64,000 nt of DNA from Sorangiineae bacterium NIC37A_2 (GCA_002085155.1 NASX01000019.1:1-64000), one strand, 5' to 3'. Positions 8,964 through 18,000 are shown, counted from the first letter of the stretch. Translations and numbers: made by a program. Notes: generated from the sequence alone by a model not told the origin.

Positions 8964-10588
8964 AGGTCCACCTGCAGTCGAACGGTGAAGCGGTCGTTCC
9001 GTGCGTCCGTCGGGACACCGGTCGAGTCGCGTCCGAGGTGATCAAAGAGCCAATCGTACTGAGCCGAGAGGCGAACGCTCTCGAGCATGACGGCGAGCGA
9101 CGGAGAGAGCTCGAAGAAGCTCTGCTCCTGGAGATGGAACGTACCGGCACGCTGCTCGATCAGATTCGTGTTCGGGTCGTAGTAAGCGCCGCGCACACCG
9201 ACTAAGACGTAGTCGCCGATCTGGCTGGTCAGATAAAGAGAGCCCCCGAGAGCGACCGCATCACCGCCCAGAGCCACCGGGTCGCTCGGAAGAACGCCGC
9301 GATCCATGTTCGATGCGATGTAGGCTTCAGCGCCCGTCCGAAGCAGACCGATCGGAGTCGGGAAACGCGCGCTCACGTCGAGCGCCACCGCCCAGCGGTC
9401 GAAGTTCCGCGAAGGGAGCGCGGCCGACGCCGTCACGCCCTGGATTTCGGCGGCCTCGACGAGACCGTTGTTGTTGATATCGACCCACTGCAAGGAGTCC
9501 TTGCTCCCGGGTACGCCGCGACTCAAGCCCTGGCCCACGTAGAACGAGGCACCACCACTGATCAGGGACCGCTCCGACGGGACAGCCCTGAAGCCGAACC
9601 GGCCGGAGATGTCCTTATGAGCGTTCGGATCGGTGGGGAAACCGGTAGCTTCCGTCGGCTCTCCGTTCACGACCGCAATCGAATAGTCGATGAACTCGTA
9701 GGCGCCCCAGAGCTTCGCGCCGATATCCGCGGGTGTCGGGAACAGCGCGCGGCTCGCGATGCTCTGTTCCATGAACAGGCGATCGCGCTGTGACTCTCCG
9801 AGCTCCAAAGCAAACGGAATATCCGTGACGCCTGCGGTCAGGACGAGCCACGGGGTCACGTCGACCGGCGCCTGGCCTCGGTAGAAGAGCGATGCTTCTG
9901 CGCGACGGAGGCGCAGATTGGCGCCGCCGATGGTTCCAGCGTCGACCTCGAGGGTGGCAAAGCCGTAGCTCCAGCCGTGGTCGAGTCGGATGCGCGCGCG
10001 ACGGACCGAGAACTCATCTTGGTTCAACGGTGCGCCGTCGGGATCGAGCTGATCCTCGGAGAGCTGGCTCGTCTGGTATTGGGCCTGAACGAAACCAGAA
10101 ACCGCGAAGCCCGGCTTGAGCACCCGCCGATAGTTCGATCCTTCCTTGTCGACAACAGCGCCCTTGAGCGCAGGGGCACCTTGAGGTTCTTCGACCTCCG
10201 ACTCCGGCTCAGGAGCTTCCGCTTCTGCGTCCACAGAGGCGGTCGCTTCGGCCGAAACATCTGCCAAGGAAGCGTCCGCCGACGCGTCAGCGGTCGCTGG
10301 AGCCGTCTCAGGCTCAGGCGACGCGGGAGCTCCCGTCGCCTGTGACGGAACATCAACCTCGTAATCCTCGTCTTCAGCCTCGGCCGGGGCCTCGCCCGTT
10401 TCAGGCGAAGGCTGCGCCGCCGATCCGCCGGGAGCCGCACCAGGGGCTCCCGGAGCTGCTGGGGCATCGGGAGCCGGCTGAGCCAAAACCGGCGAGGCAA
10501 GGAGCGAGGTCGTCAGGACGACGGGAAAGAAAGCTAGAGAGCTCGGAAGGTGCGCGCTGCGCACTCGGAATAGAGATCGCATGGACAA
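8960..10588 (-). CDS. OprO/OprP-like outer-membrane porin with long acidic linker
   Basis: This is a 542-residue protein with a signal peptide ending around SPVLAQP. A linker of about 120 residues rich in Ala, Pro and Glu follows (EAPAEAEDEDYEVDVPSQ and SADASLADVSAEATASVDAE). The barrel starts near GFAVSGFVQAQYQTSQ and shows the porin O/P signature in DEFSVRRARIRLDHGW and LRLRRAEASLFYRG; the C-terminus ends in VRLQVDL. It should form a trimeric outer-membrane channel. The linker may reach through the periplasm or bind peptidoglycan or a partner. The porin at 698-2125 has the same architecture. It overlaps the next gene by 4 bases. The nature of the permeant solute is unknown; anion preference is known for some family members only. 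Confidence 0.85.
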   Translation of the reverse strand: MSMRSLFRVRSAHLPSSLAFFPVVLTTSLLASPVLAQPAPDAPAAPGAPGAAPGGSAAQPSPETGEAPAEAEDEDYEVDVPSQATGAPASPEPETAPATADASADASLADVSAEATASVDAEAEAPEPESEVEEPQGAPALKGAVVDKEGSNYRRVLKPGFAVSGFVQAQYQTSQLSEDQLDPDGAPLNQDEFSVRRARIRLDHGWSYGFATLEVDAGTIGGANLRLRRAEASLFYRGQAPVDVTPWLVLTAGVTDIPFALELGESQRDRLFMEQSIASRALFPTPADIGAKLWGAYEFIDYSIAVVNGEPTEATGFPTDPNAHKDISGRFGFRAVPSERSLISGGASFYVGQGLSRGVPGSKDSLQWVDINNNGLVEAAEIQGVTASAALPSRNFDRWAVALDVSARFPTPIGLLRTGAEAYIASNMDRGVLPSDPVALGGDAVALGGSLYLTSQIGDYVLVGVRGAYYDPNTNLIEQRAGTFHLQEQSFFELSPSLAVMLESVRLSAQYDWLFDHLGRDSTGVPTDARNDRFTVRLQVDL

Positions 10589-10716
10589 GGGGTATCGCTT
10601 GGTGGAAGAACGCTTCCAAAAGCCTCACAGGCCGCCAATTCAGCAAGTGACGTGCCAGTCCCTGCTCTGGGATGGAGGCGAGAATTCCTAGGGATCGGGG
10701 CACAAAACGAGAGAGG

Positions 10717-10777
10717 CGCCCCGTGATATTTCCGTGCCCAGCAAGGAAGCCGGGGACTGCGCAAATATCGCGGGACG
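10717..10777. repeat. Imperfect inverted repeat between two genes of the TonB locus
   Basis: The arms 10717-10731 (CGCCCCGTGATATTT) and 10763-10777 pair at 13 of 15 positions across a 31-base loop. They lie in the 210-base gap between the lipoprotein stop at 10798 and the porin start at 10588. On the minus strand the structure is followed by a short T-rich stretch (CGTTTTGTG), so it may be an attenuator or intercistronic hairpin that lowers expression of the downstream genes. This is suggestive only. Confidence 0.4.
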
Positions 10778-10797
10778 CCTTCGCTCTTTTTTCCGTA

Positions 10798-11256
10798 TCA
10801 GGGCAAAGGTGGCAGCGTCCCGCCGCTGTAACCTTCGATCTTCGAGTTATCGAACCCGCCGAAAAGGCATTCGCCTTGGCATTGCTCGAGGAACTGGATC
10901 GTTTTCACACCGTTACATTCGCTGAGGTCCCAGCATTCGTCACCGTTCGGTTCGTCGGGGCAATCCTCCTTTTCGGGAGGAGCGACGATCCCGGTGCCCC
11001 CGGAGCCGTCGTCGTTGCCTTCACCACCGAGATTGCGAGATCCGCCTGATCCTCTCCGTCCGCCAGTGTTGCCGGAGCCTCCGGTCGCCTTGCGTCCGCC
11101 GGAACCGTCGTCGTTGGCTTCGCCGCCGGGATTCACGACGTCGTCGTCATCCGCTGATGCATTTTCGCCCTTACAAGCTTGGAACGAAGCGCTGAGCGCA
11201 AACAGGACGATCAGAGGACGGACGAAGCGTCGAAGCGAGCTACTTTGAGTGGTCAT
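10798..11256 (-). CDS. Small Gly-rich, Cys-rich lipoprotein
   Basis: The ATG at 11256 gives a classical lipoprotein signal (RRFVRPLIVLFALSASFQAC); an in-frame ATG at 11283 would add nine residues. The mature part has an acidic DDDD patch and a Gly-rich linker in which GGEANDDGSGG and GGEGNDDGSGG repeat. A C-terminal domain of about 45 residues has four Cys (CPDEPNGDECWDLSEC, then CQGEC). About 152 residues in all. I do not recognise a family. It lies directly downstream of the periplasmic-binding-protein-like gene (gap about 30 bases) and upstream of a porin, so it is likely part of the same envelope system. The Gly-rich spacer suggests the Cys-rich head is displayed away from the membrane. 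Confidence 0.62.
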   Translation of the reverse strand: MTTQSSSLRRFVRPLIVLFALSASFQACKGENASADDDDVVNPGGEANDDGSGGRKATGGSGNTGGRRGSGGSRNLGGEGNDDGSGGTGIVAPPEKEDCPDEPNGDECWDLSECNGVKTIQFLEQCQGECLFGGFDNSKIEGYSGGTLPPLP

Positions 11257-11286
11257 TGTCTTGTCTCGAAGAAAGAGGGTCATGAG

Positions 11287-12516
11287 TTAGTAAGCCTCGC
11301 AGAAGCCAAGTCGGCAGACTTCGCCTTCACCGTCGCATTCGTCCGAGGTTTCACAAGCCTGGTAGTCGGTCTCGCCGGCAGAGATGTACTCGTACCAACC
11401 ATTGCAAGGCCGAGCCGGTGCGTAGGATTGAATCGCCGAAAGATCGCCTTCCGGACGGATCGCTTGCATTGCGCACAGCGGCACGTCGCCCGACTCAACC
11501 ACCAACTCCTGGATGTTGAGATCACCCGGCGGGTCGATCGAGCCATCGAACCAGCCGATCAGATCGCGCACCAAGGGGTTCGAGGGACGACCGTCCTCGT
11601 CCACATTCGCGAAGAACCACGCGGGCGTCCAAAGCCAGTACTGACCCGACCTGACGTTCTTTCGATCATAGCGACCTTCCTCGGAGTCAGGGAGGTAAGC
11701 GCAGGTCTGGTCGAAGTGCTGGTAAGCGAGGGTCTTGATCTGACCGTCGTCTTCGCCCTTCTTGGCGTTCGAGCCGGAGACGTAGCCAAGAGACTGATCG
11801 GGGAGGTTCCCCGGATCTTCGCCCCAATCAAACACGCCCTTCACGACTCCTTGATTGTCCCGGAGGAAGTTCCCCTGCGGGAGCTTGAAGCCCGCCGCGG
11901 GCACGCCGATCGACTGCGCGAGGATCTGGTGCACGAAGGAGCTCGTGTTTCGCACCCAAATCGCTCCCGGCTCAGTCCAAGGAGCCACAGTGCGCCCCGC
12001 AAATCCAGGGCCGAAGCCGAAGATGTGGTAGAGGGCCTCTGCGTTGATCGTCTTCTCCTGAGAGTCCTTGTGGGTGATGACGTTGATGGTCTGAACAGGG
12101 GCCACGAACTTCGCAGCGCCGTCAGGGATCGGAACGTCGCCCGGGCAAAGAGCGGGCGTGTTGCCCATGTGAGCGAACTCCACGACACTCTGGGGGGCTT
12201 CGCAGCTCTTCTGTGTGCCGTCCGCCTCCCAATACTTGAACGTCACTTCGATCAGCGGATCGGGCTTGCGGAAATACTCGTAACCGGTGCACGCGCCGGG
12301 GTCTGCGTAAACGATCGTGACCTCCTCGTCCCCAGGAAGGCTGCGGAGAGCGATCGCGACGTTCGCGAGGGTCGGCGTCACGGCGCTTCCGCCGCCGCCG
12401 TAGACCGGATTCGGCAGATCCAAGTCAGCACAAGGCACGGCAAGCGCCAGCTTGGGCGCTAAGAGCAAAGGAGCGGCGGCCGGCAGGGCCAAGAGACTTC
12501 TGAGAATGAGTTTCAT
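11287..12516 (-). CDS. PstS-like periplasmic-binding-fold protein
   Basis: This encodes a 409-residue exported protein with a signal peptide ending in APKLALA. The N-terminal mature segment (NPVYGGGGSAVTPTLANVA and VTIVYADPGACTGYEYF) resembles the start of PstS-type phosphate-binding folds, where a Gly/Ser-rich turn binds the anion. The later segments FVAPVQTINVITHKDSQE and LYHIFGFG, then RNTSSFVHQILAQSIGVPA, fit the second lobe of that fold. A C-terminal Cys cluster (CETSDECDGEGEVC) is added. No ABC permease or ATPase is nearby, so this is not an ordinary Pst operon; the protein may work with the porins and TonB receptor. It is the first gene of the ten-gene minus-strand locus. Phosphate binding is a hypothesis from fold similarity seen by eye. 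Confidence 0.62.
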   Translation of the reverse strand: MKLILRSLLALPAAAPLLLAPKLALAVPCADLDLPNPVYGGGGSAVTPTLANVAIALRSLPGDEEVTIVYADPGACTGYEYFRKPDPLIEVTFKYWEADGTQKSCEAPQSVVEFAHMGNTPALCPGDVPIPDGAAKFVAPVQTINVITHKDSQEKTINAEALYHIFGFGPGFAGRTVAPWTEPGAIWVRNTSSFVHQILAQSIGVPAAGFKLPQGNFLRDNQGVVKGVFDWGEDPGNLPDQSLGYVSGSNAKKGEDDGQIKTLAYQHFDQTCAYLPDSEEGRYDRKNVRSGQYWLWTPAWFFANVDEDGRPSNPLVRDLIGWFDGSIDPPGDLNIQELVVESGDVPLCAMQAIRPEGDLSAIQSYAPARPCNGWYEYISAGETDYQACETSDECDGEGEVCRLGFCEAY

Positions 12517-12565
12517 GCAAAGGGATCCGGGTTAAGGAAGGCACCGAAGGGTGGGCCTTCCGTCG

Positions 12566-12584
12566 AGTGGACAATTCGTCCACT
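12566..12584. promoter_or_regulatory. Perfect inverted repeat upstream of the TonB/porin locus
   Basis: AGTGGAC-AATTC-GTCCACT is a perfect 7-base palindrome with a 5-base spacer. It lies 50-68 bases before the start codon of the first gene in the locus (12516). Its position and symmetry fit an operator for a dimeric regulator; a role in controlling the locus is inference. Confidence 0.45.
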
Positions 12585-12784
12585 AAGCAACTCGGATGCC
12601 AAAGCTCGGATCCCCGGTCAGGGTCGCCGTGATCCGCGAGAAACGGCCTCGAGGAACGGTTTCAGTAGACCTGCTCAGAGCGCCACACATCACGCCGCTC
12701 CGGAATTCCAGGCTATTTCACGGACCGCAGTTGGATATCGCGGGAGTTGCCCGGAGGGAGCGCTCCTCGTGCGCGCTCCTGCTC

Positions 12785-13729
12785 TCAGGGCCAGAATCTG
12801 GTGGGAAGGCCGTTTCGTCCCGTCAGCGCCATCAGGTCCATCGCTCCCGCCACCGCGATGTGCACCAGGAATCCGGCGTAGACACTCCTGGTCTTCATGG
12901 CGAGGGACCCGAGCACCACTCCGGCGATGATGGCCCCATGGGTCTCGAGGTAGGGTTTGCCGAAGTGGATCATGCAATAGGGCACGGCCATCGCGAAGAT
13001 GGCCGAAGATCCCATGCTGCGGCGGAAAGCGTGGAGCAAAAAGCCGCGGAAATAGAACTCGAGCCCAAAGAACTGGGCAAAATAGATCGCCTCCCAGACC
13101 AAAAGGTCGAACCAGCTGCGGGACGCCTGCTGATAAAAGGGATAGTAGGTCGCAAAATCCGCCTGGCGGCCGACGACCGCCATGGCCAAAAAGACGACAA
13201 GCAAACAAAGCCCATAAAGGCCCAGGTGCGAGAAAAAGCCCCGAACCCGGAGCCCCATGTCGAGCACACTCTCTCGCGGAAAGAGGATCTTCCAGAGCGC
13301 GATGGGAATCGCCATGTACGCCATCACGCGCACGAAAACCCAGTAACCGTAGCCGTAGAGCTCCCGGAACTTCTGCGACTGGATCGAGGGAAATCCGGCC
13401 TCCTCGAGACGCACGATGTAAGGGAAGATGGCGTCGTTGAAGAAAGCCCTACCCCCATAATACTCATGAATGGTGAGCGTCACGGCGAGCAGGACGAGCG
13501 CGACGTGAGGCTGAAAGTCGACTTTGCCCTCGAGCCTCGCCAGACGTGCCTCTTCATCAAGCTCCCGCCAAGTCTCTTTGAAGAACCAATAGACGGCGGG
13601 AGCTACCGCCAAGATGACCGGGATCGGCAGGAGCGCCTTGACCAGAGGCGCGCGAAAGATCGCCTCCAGCAGGGACACCTCTGGAGCCGGGAGCGCGGGG
13701 ATCGTGATCGGCGAGTACAGGTGAACCAC
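12785..13729 (-). CDS. CPBP-type (CAAX protease/bacteriocin-processing-like) membrane protein
   Basis: The gene starts at a GTG (13729) just before the end of gltX, with the two overlapping by a few bases; a longer ATG start at 13807 would lie wholly inside gltX. About 314 residues with several hydrophobic helices. The C-terminal half carries the CPBP/Abi motif set: LEFYFRGFLLHAFR (Glu-x3-Arg), CMIHFGKPYLE (His) and GFLVHIAVAGAMDL (His). The usual EExxxR motif has only a single Glu here (E-F-Y-F-R), so catalytic activity may be altered, as in some Abi relatives. Such proteins cut prenylated or membrane-bound substrates, or act non-enzymatically. The target is unknown. It is probably co-transcribed with gltX but unrelated in function. 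Confidence 0.75.
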   Translation of the reverse strand: MVHLYSPITIPALPAPEVSLLEAIFRAPLVKALLPIPVILAVAPAVYWFFKETWRELDEEARLARLEGKVDFQPHVALVLLAVTLTIHEYYGGRAFFNDAIFPYIVRLEEAGFPSIQSQKFRELYGYGYWVFVRVMAYMAIPIALWKILFPRESVLDMGLRVRGFFSHLGLYGLCLLVVFLAMAVVGRQADFATYYPFYQQASRSWFDLLVWEAIYFAQFFGLEFYFRGFLLHAFRRSMGSSAIFAMAVPYCMIHFGKPYLETHGAIIAGVVLGSLAMKTRSVYAGFLVHIAVAGAMDLMALTGRNGLPTRFWP

Positions 13730-13736
13730 CCGGTCC

Positions 13737-15197
13737 CTAGCTCTGTCGCTCCGCAAGCTCCGCAGCCGCGCGCAGCCTGAGGCAGGATTCAGCCTTCCCG
13801 AGGACAATCATCACATCGTAAAGGCCAGGGCTCGCCGTGCGCCCGCTGAGCGCGACGCGCACGGGCTGGGCCAGGTCTTTCATCTTCAGCCCCGTTCGCT
13901 CCACCTCGGCGGTGAAGAGCTGCTCGAGACTCGACGTCGTGAACTCTGGACTCGCCTCGACCCGAGCGGCGAGCTCGACGAGACGAGGTGCGACCTCCGG
14001 AGTGAGCAAACGGAGCGCCTTTTCGTCCATGACGGGCGGACTACGGAAATAGAAATCGAGGTGATGTGCTGCGTCTTTGAGATCGCGAGCGCGTTCACGA
14101 ATGAGAGGAAGAGCTGCGCGCACTCTCTCTTCACTGGGACTATCGATGCCGCGCGCCACGAGCTCGGGGAGCACCCCGCGCACGTAAGTGTCGTCGTCCG
14201 TCAGCTCAGGGTTCTTCAGGTGTTCGAAGGCGACGTCAGCGAACTTCTTGTCGTCGAACTTGCCGTCGCTCTTGTTCACCCGCTCCCAATCGAACTTCTC
14301 GATGAGCTCCTTACGGGAGAAGATTTCTTGGTCGCCGAAGGACCATCCGAAGCGAGCCAGGTAGTTCAAGACGCCCATGGGCGTGTAGCCCTTCTCCTTG
14401 TACTCCATGACGCTCACCGCGGCGTGCCGTTTGGAGAGCTTCTCGCCTTTCGGCGAGAGCATCATGGGCAGGTGAGCAAACTCGGGCAGCGGATAGCCGA
14501 GGGCCTCATAAAGGAGAACTTGTTGGGGCGTGTTGCCAATGTGGTCGCGGCCGCGCGCGACCAGAGTGATGCCCATGACGTGGTCATCGATGACCGCGGC
14601 CGTGTTGTAGAGAGGTAAGCCGTTCGGCCGAATCAGCACGAAGTCCTGTTGCTGTGCGTTCGGGGTCGAGATGGTGCCGAAGACTTTGTCCTCGAACGCG
14701 GTGACGCCGTCTTTCGGCGACTTGAAGCGCACCGCATGCGGCAGGTCAGGCCGGTCCGGCTTGTCCCTGCAGGTCCCGGGGTAAACGAACTGGGCCTTGG
14801 GGTCCTTCGCCTTCAAAGCCTCTCGCTGGGCGTCGAGCTCCTCTTTTGTACAGTAGCAGCGGTAGGCCTTGCCCTCCGCAATCAGGCGCTCGACCTCTCT
14901 CCGATAGAGATCCTTCCTTTCGCTCTGGAAGTAGGGCTCGTGAGGGCCGCCCACGCCGGGTCCCTCGTCCCAATCGAGCCCGAGCCAGGTCAGCCCGTCG
15001 AGGATGGCCTTGACGCTCTCCATGCTCGAGCGCTCCGCGTCCGTGTCCTCGATCCGAATCAGGAACTGGCCCCCGAGCTTTCTGGCCCAAAGCCAATTAA
15101 ATAGCGCGGTTCGCGCCCCTCCGATGTGCAAATACCCGCTCGGCGACGGCGCAAAACGGACCCGCGGCGGGCGTCCTTGCTCAACATTGTGGCCCAT
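13737..15197 (-). CDS. gltX: Glutamate--tRNA ligase
   Basis: The 486-residue cytoplasmic enzyme charges tRNA-Glu with glutamate. The class I signature is visible as FAPSPSGYLHIGGARTALFN (HIGH-like motif) near residue 20 and as KGEKLSKRHAAVSV (KMSKS-like) near 250. Residues CYCTKEELDA and the later PGTCRD form the Cys-rich zinc-binding-like knuckle found in many GluRS. Length is normal. The anticodon-binding helical domain fills the C-terminus (EQLFTAEVERTGLKMKDLAQ). Start codon ATG 15197. Assignment is secure; whether it is discriminating or also misacylates tRNA-Gln cannot be told here. Confidence 0.97.
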   Translation of the reverse strand: MGHNVEQGRPPRVRFAPSPSGYLHIGGARTALFNWLWARKLGGQFLIRIEDTDAERSSMESVKAILDGLTWLGLDWDEGPGVGGPHEPYFQSERKDLYRREVERLIAEGKAYRCYCTKEELDAQREALKAKDPKAQFVYPGTCRDKPDRPDLPHAVRFKSPKDGVTAFEDKVFGTISTPNAQQQDFVLIRPNGLPLYNTAAVIDDHVMGITLVARGRDHIGNTPQQVLLYEALGYPLPEFAHLPMMLSPKGEKLSKRHAAVSVMEYKEKGYTPMGVLNYLARFGWSFGDQEIFSRKELIEKFDWERVNKSDGKFDDKKFADVAFEHLKNPELTDDDTYVRGVLPELVARGIDSPSEERVRAALPLIRERARDLKDAAHHLDFYFRSPPVMDEKALRLLTPEVAPRLVELAARVEASPEFTTSSLEQLFTAEVERTGLKMKDLAQPVRVALSGRTASPGLYDVMIVLGKAESCLRLRAAAELAERQS

Positions 15198-15488
15198 GCG
15201 ACGAGCGCGGTAGCACGCCTAGCGGCGGAAACCCAAGGCGAAACCGGAGTCCTGGAGAGCCCCCGCTGGGACGCCTCGGAACCTCAAAGGGGTGTCCTCC
15301 ACCGGCTTCCGACCTCCCTCACGCTGTTGCGAGAAGAGCTACGGGCTGCTAGCCATCGCGTCCCCCCAGGAACCCTATGGGTCCAAGCCGTGGGGGGCGC
15401 GGCTGTCCCGCTCGCGCTTTCGAAGCTCTGGTGCCGGATGGGTCCGAAGGACCTTGGGACGATGGCGCCGATCGGAGAAACAAGAAAA

Positions 15489-15830
15489 ATGGCAAAAAGC
15501 CCCCTCGCTATCGTCAAAGAGCGCTTCGGCGACAAAGCAAAGCTCGTCGCGGCTGTCGAGAAGCTCGCTACCAAGGACCTCTGGCTCGACCGCGTCAACG
15601 CCGACCGCGGTCTCGGGATGATCTCGAACCAGAAGCTCCTCCGCCTGCACGCAGCTCTCGAAGATGCCCAGAAGCGCTTCGGCAGCCGCGCCAAGCTCAT
15701 CGACGCCATCCTCGCTCTCGAGAACCGCAGCAAGGACGCCGGCTTCAAGGCTCGCCTCGAGAAGTACCCCTTGCCGCGTCTCCTCGACCTCGAGGCCGCT
15801 GCTCAGAAGCGCAAGAAGAACGCGAGCTAA
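15489..15830 (+). CDS. Small basic conserved-looking protein of unknown function
   Basis: The frame is open well upstream, but the ATG at 15489 is preceded by a good SD (GATCGGAGAAACAAG) and codon use becomes typical from there, so I take the 113-residue version. The protein is rich in Lys, Arg, Leu and Ala and predicted all-helical. There are two related halves: KERFGDKAKLVAAVEKLA and KRFGSRAKLIDAILALE, an internal duplication of about 60 residues. The C-terminus is very basic (KRKKN). It has no signal peptide or membrane helix. Basic, helical, duplicated proteins of this size can bind nucleic acid or ribosomes, but I do not recognise the family. It is monocistronic: a terminator follows directly. 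Confidence 0.75.
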   Translation: MAKSPLAIVKERFGDKAKLVAAVEKLATKDLWLDRVNADRGLGMISNQKLLRLHAALEDAQKRFGSRAKLIDAILALENRSKDAGFKARLEKYPLPRLLDLEAAAQKRKKNAS

Positions 15831-15867
15831 AGCGCGCTCGAAGAGCGACCAGTCATTCAGCCAAAGT

Positions 15868-15900
15868 GGGCCGATCTCTCCCCGAGATCGGCCCGTTTGC
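15868..15900 (+). terminator. Rho-independent terminator
   Basis: A perfect 11-base stem (GGGCCGATCTC / GAGATCGGCCC) with a 5-base loop, followed by GTTTGCATTT, lies 38 bases after the stop of the small basic protein gene. The stem is strong; the U-tract is weak. Confidence 0.75.
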
Positions 15901-16041
15901 ATTTGAGAGAGCGCCTCCGCTGTCAACGCTCGCCGTCGATTTGAAGGCAAGTGCGCGGACAGCGCGACCATGGAAGCGGACCAGCTCGCGACAAATGCTC
16001 GATCCCTGCCCCATCGCCCGATAGGATGGCCGCCGCCAAAA

Positions 16042-18000
16042 ATGACGCCGCTGAGCCCAGAGCCCTACGCCCTGACCGAAGAACCCGCCGAGGAAGTCGA
16101 GGAACCCGCGCGCGGCTGGACCACGGAAAAGAGCGCCAAGCTCTACCAAATCGCTGGTTGGGGCTTGCCCTATTTCCATATCAATAGTTCCGGAGAGGTT
16201 GAGGTCACTCCCGATCCAACTGTCGATCAGAGCATCAACCTCCACGACCTCTGTGTGTCGCTCAAAGAGCGTGGCCTGGCGATGCCGCTCTTGCTCCGCT
16301 TCTCGGACATCCTGAAGCACCGCATCTTCCGGCTCAACCACGCCTTCGCCAAAGCGATCGCCGACTACGAGTATACGGGGCGCTACCAAGGGGTCTTCCC
16401 GGTCAAGGTGAACCAGCAGAGCCACCTCGTCGAAGACATCGTCGAGTATGGCGCCGCGTATCAATACGGCCTCGAAGCAGGCTCAAAGCCCGAGCTCCTC
16501 ATCGCGCTCGCGCAGATGAAGCACAACAAGGGCCTCATCGTCTGCAACGGCTATAAGGATCGGGCCTATATCGAGACCGCCCTGCTCGCCCAAAGGCTCG
16601 ACAAGACCGTGATCGTGATCATCGAGCGCATCGAAGAGCTCGGCATCGCGATCGAGGCCTCACGCAATCTCGGCATCCGTCCCATGCTCGGGGTTCGCGC
16701 GAAGCTGACCAGCAAAGGCATCGGTCGCTGGGCGAAGTCGGCGGGCGATCGCGCAAAGTTCGGCCTGTCGACGGCGGAGATCGTCGAGCTCGTCGATCGA
16801 CTCCGGGAAGCGGACATGCTCGACACGCTGCTCCTCCTCCACTTCCACATCGGAAGTCAGATCTCGAGCATCATTCCGATCAAAAACGCGCTCCAAGAAG
16901 CCTCGAACATCTACATCGAGCTCGCCAAGATGGGCGCGAAGATGGGTTATATCGACGTCGGCGGAGGTCTCGCCGTCGACTATGACGGCTCCAAGACCGA
17001 CTTCCACGCGAGCAAGAACTATCGCCTGATCGAATACGCCTCCGACGTCGTCGCCTCACTCAAAGACGCCTGCGAAAAGGCAGGAGTTCCCCAGCCGACC
17101 ATCGTGAGCGAAAGCGGGCGCGCCGTGGCAGCGCACCACTCGGTGCTCGTGTTCGAGGTCGTTGGCGTCAACGAGATCCGATACGGAGAGGCCACGCCGC
17201 CGCCCGAAGGCTCACACCGCGTCCTGACCGAGCTCTACGAGACCTACAAACACATCGTCCCGAAGAACGTTCAGGAGAGCTTTCACGACGCGAGCCAGGC
17301 CAAAGAAGAAGCCCAGAGCCTCTTCAAGTACGGCTATTTGGGCCTCCGCGAGCGCGCCCACGCCGAGCGCCTCTATTGGCACTGCTGCGAGAAGATTCAA
17401 CAAACGCTCAAGCGTCTGAAGTACATCCCCGAGGAGCTCTACGACCTCGAGAAGACCCTCAGCGCCATCTACTACTGTAACTTCTCCGTGTTCCAGTCAG
17501 CGCCCGACATCTGGGCCATCGATCAGCTGTTCCCGGTCATGCCGATCCATCGCCTGGCTGAAGAGCCCACGGTGAGCTGCACGCTGGCAGACTTGACCTG
17601 TGATAGCGACGGTGTGGTCGATCGCTTCATCGACATCGAGGACGAGAGCCACACGCTGAGTGTCCACGAGTGGAAACCGAACGAGCCCTATTACATCGCG
17701 ATGTTCCTGAACGGCGCTTACCAGGAAATTCTTGGGGATTTGCACAATCTCTTCGGGGACACCAACGCCGCCCACGTCCGTCTGACGGCGGACGGCTACG
17801 AGGTCACCCACGTCGTCAAAGGCGACAGCGTGTCCGAGGTACTCCGCTACGTGCAGTACAACCCCGATGACATGGTCGAGCAGGTGCGTCGCCAGGCGGA
17901 CCGCGCCGTGCGCTCCGGCAGCCTCAACAACGAGCAGATGCGAAAGCTCATGGATCATTATGAGGATTCGCTCCGGGGCTACACTTACCTGACCGATTGA
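16042..18000 (+). CDS. speA: Biosynthetic arginine decarboxylase
   Basis: The start is taken at ATG 16042 (about 652 residues); an in-frame ATG at 15970 lacks an SD. This PLP enzyme converts arginine to agmatine, the first step of the agmatine route to putrescine. The fold type III decarboxylase signature with the PLP lysine is FPVKVNQQSHLVEDIVEYG. Other family segments are LLLHFHIGSQIS, GYIDVGGGLAVDYDGS and ESGRAVAAHHSVLVFEV. The C-terminal half contains SAPDIWAIDQLFPVMPIHRL, and the length matches the SpeA family. Cytoplasmic. No agmatinase or agmatine deiminase is next to it. A 14-base tandem duplication covers the stop codon. Confidence 0.95.
   Translation: MTPLSPEPYALTEEPAEEVEEPARGWTTEKSAKLYQIAGWGLPYFHINSSGEVEVTPDPTVDQSINLHDLCVSLKERGLAMPLLLRFSDILKHRIFRLNHAFAKAIADYEYTGRYQGVFPVKVNQQSHLVEDIVEYGAAYQYGLEAGSKPELLIALAQMKHNKGLIVCNGYKDRAYIETALLAQRLDKTVIVIIERIEELGIAIEASRNLGIRPMLGVRAKLTSKGIGRWAKSAGDRAKFGLSTAEIVELVDRLREADMLDTLLLLHFHIGSQISSIIPIKNALQEASNIYIELAKMGAKMGYIDVGGGLAVDYDGSKTDFHASKNYRLIEYASDVVASLKDACEKAGVPQPTIVSESGRAVAAHHSVLVFEVVGVNEIRYGEATPPPEGSHRVLTELYETYKHIVPKNVQESFHDASQAKEEAQSLFKYGYLGLRERAHAERLYWHCCEKIQQTLKRLKYIPEELYDLEKTLSAIYYCNFSVFQSAPDIWAIDQLFPVMPIHRLAEEPTVSCTLADLTCDSDGVVDRFIDIEDESHTLSVHEWKPNEPYYIAMFLNGAYQEILGDLHNLFGDTNAAHVRLTADGYEVTHVVKGDSVSEVLRYVQYNPDDMVEQVRRQADRAVRSGSLNNEQMRKLMDHYEDSLRGYTYLTD

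Noticed and set aside
12596-13780. Plus-strand 394-codon frame
   Set aside because: It is antisense to the CPBP-type membrane protein gene, which has clear motifs and membrane helices.
15126-15488. Long N-terminal extension of the small basic protein frame
   Set aside because: The upstream part overlaps the gltX promoter region and lacks coding bias; the ATG with SD at 15489 fits better.
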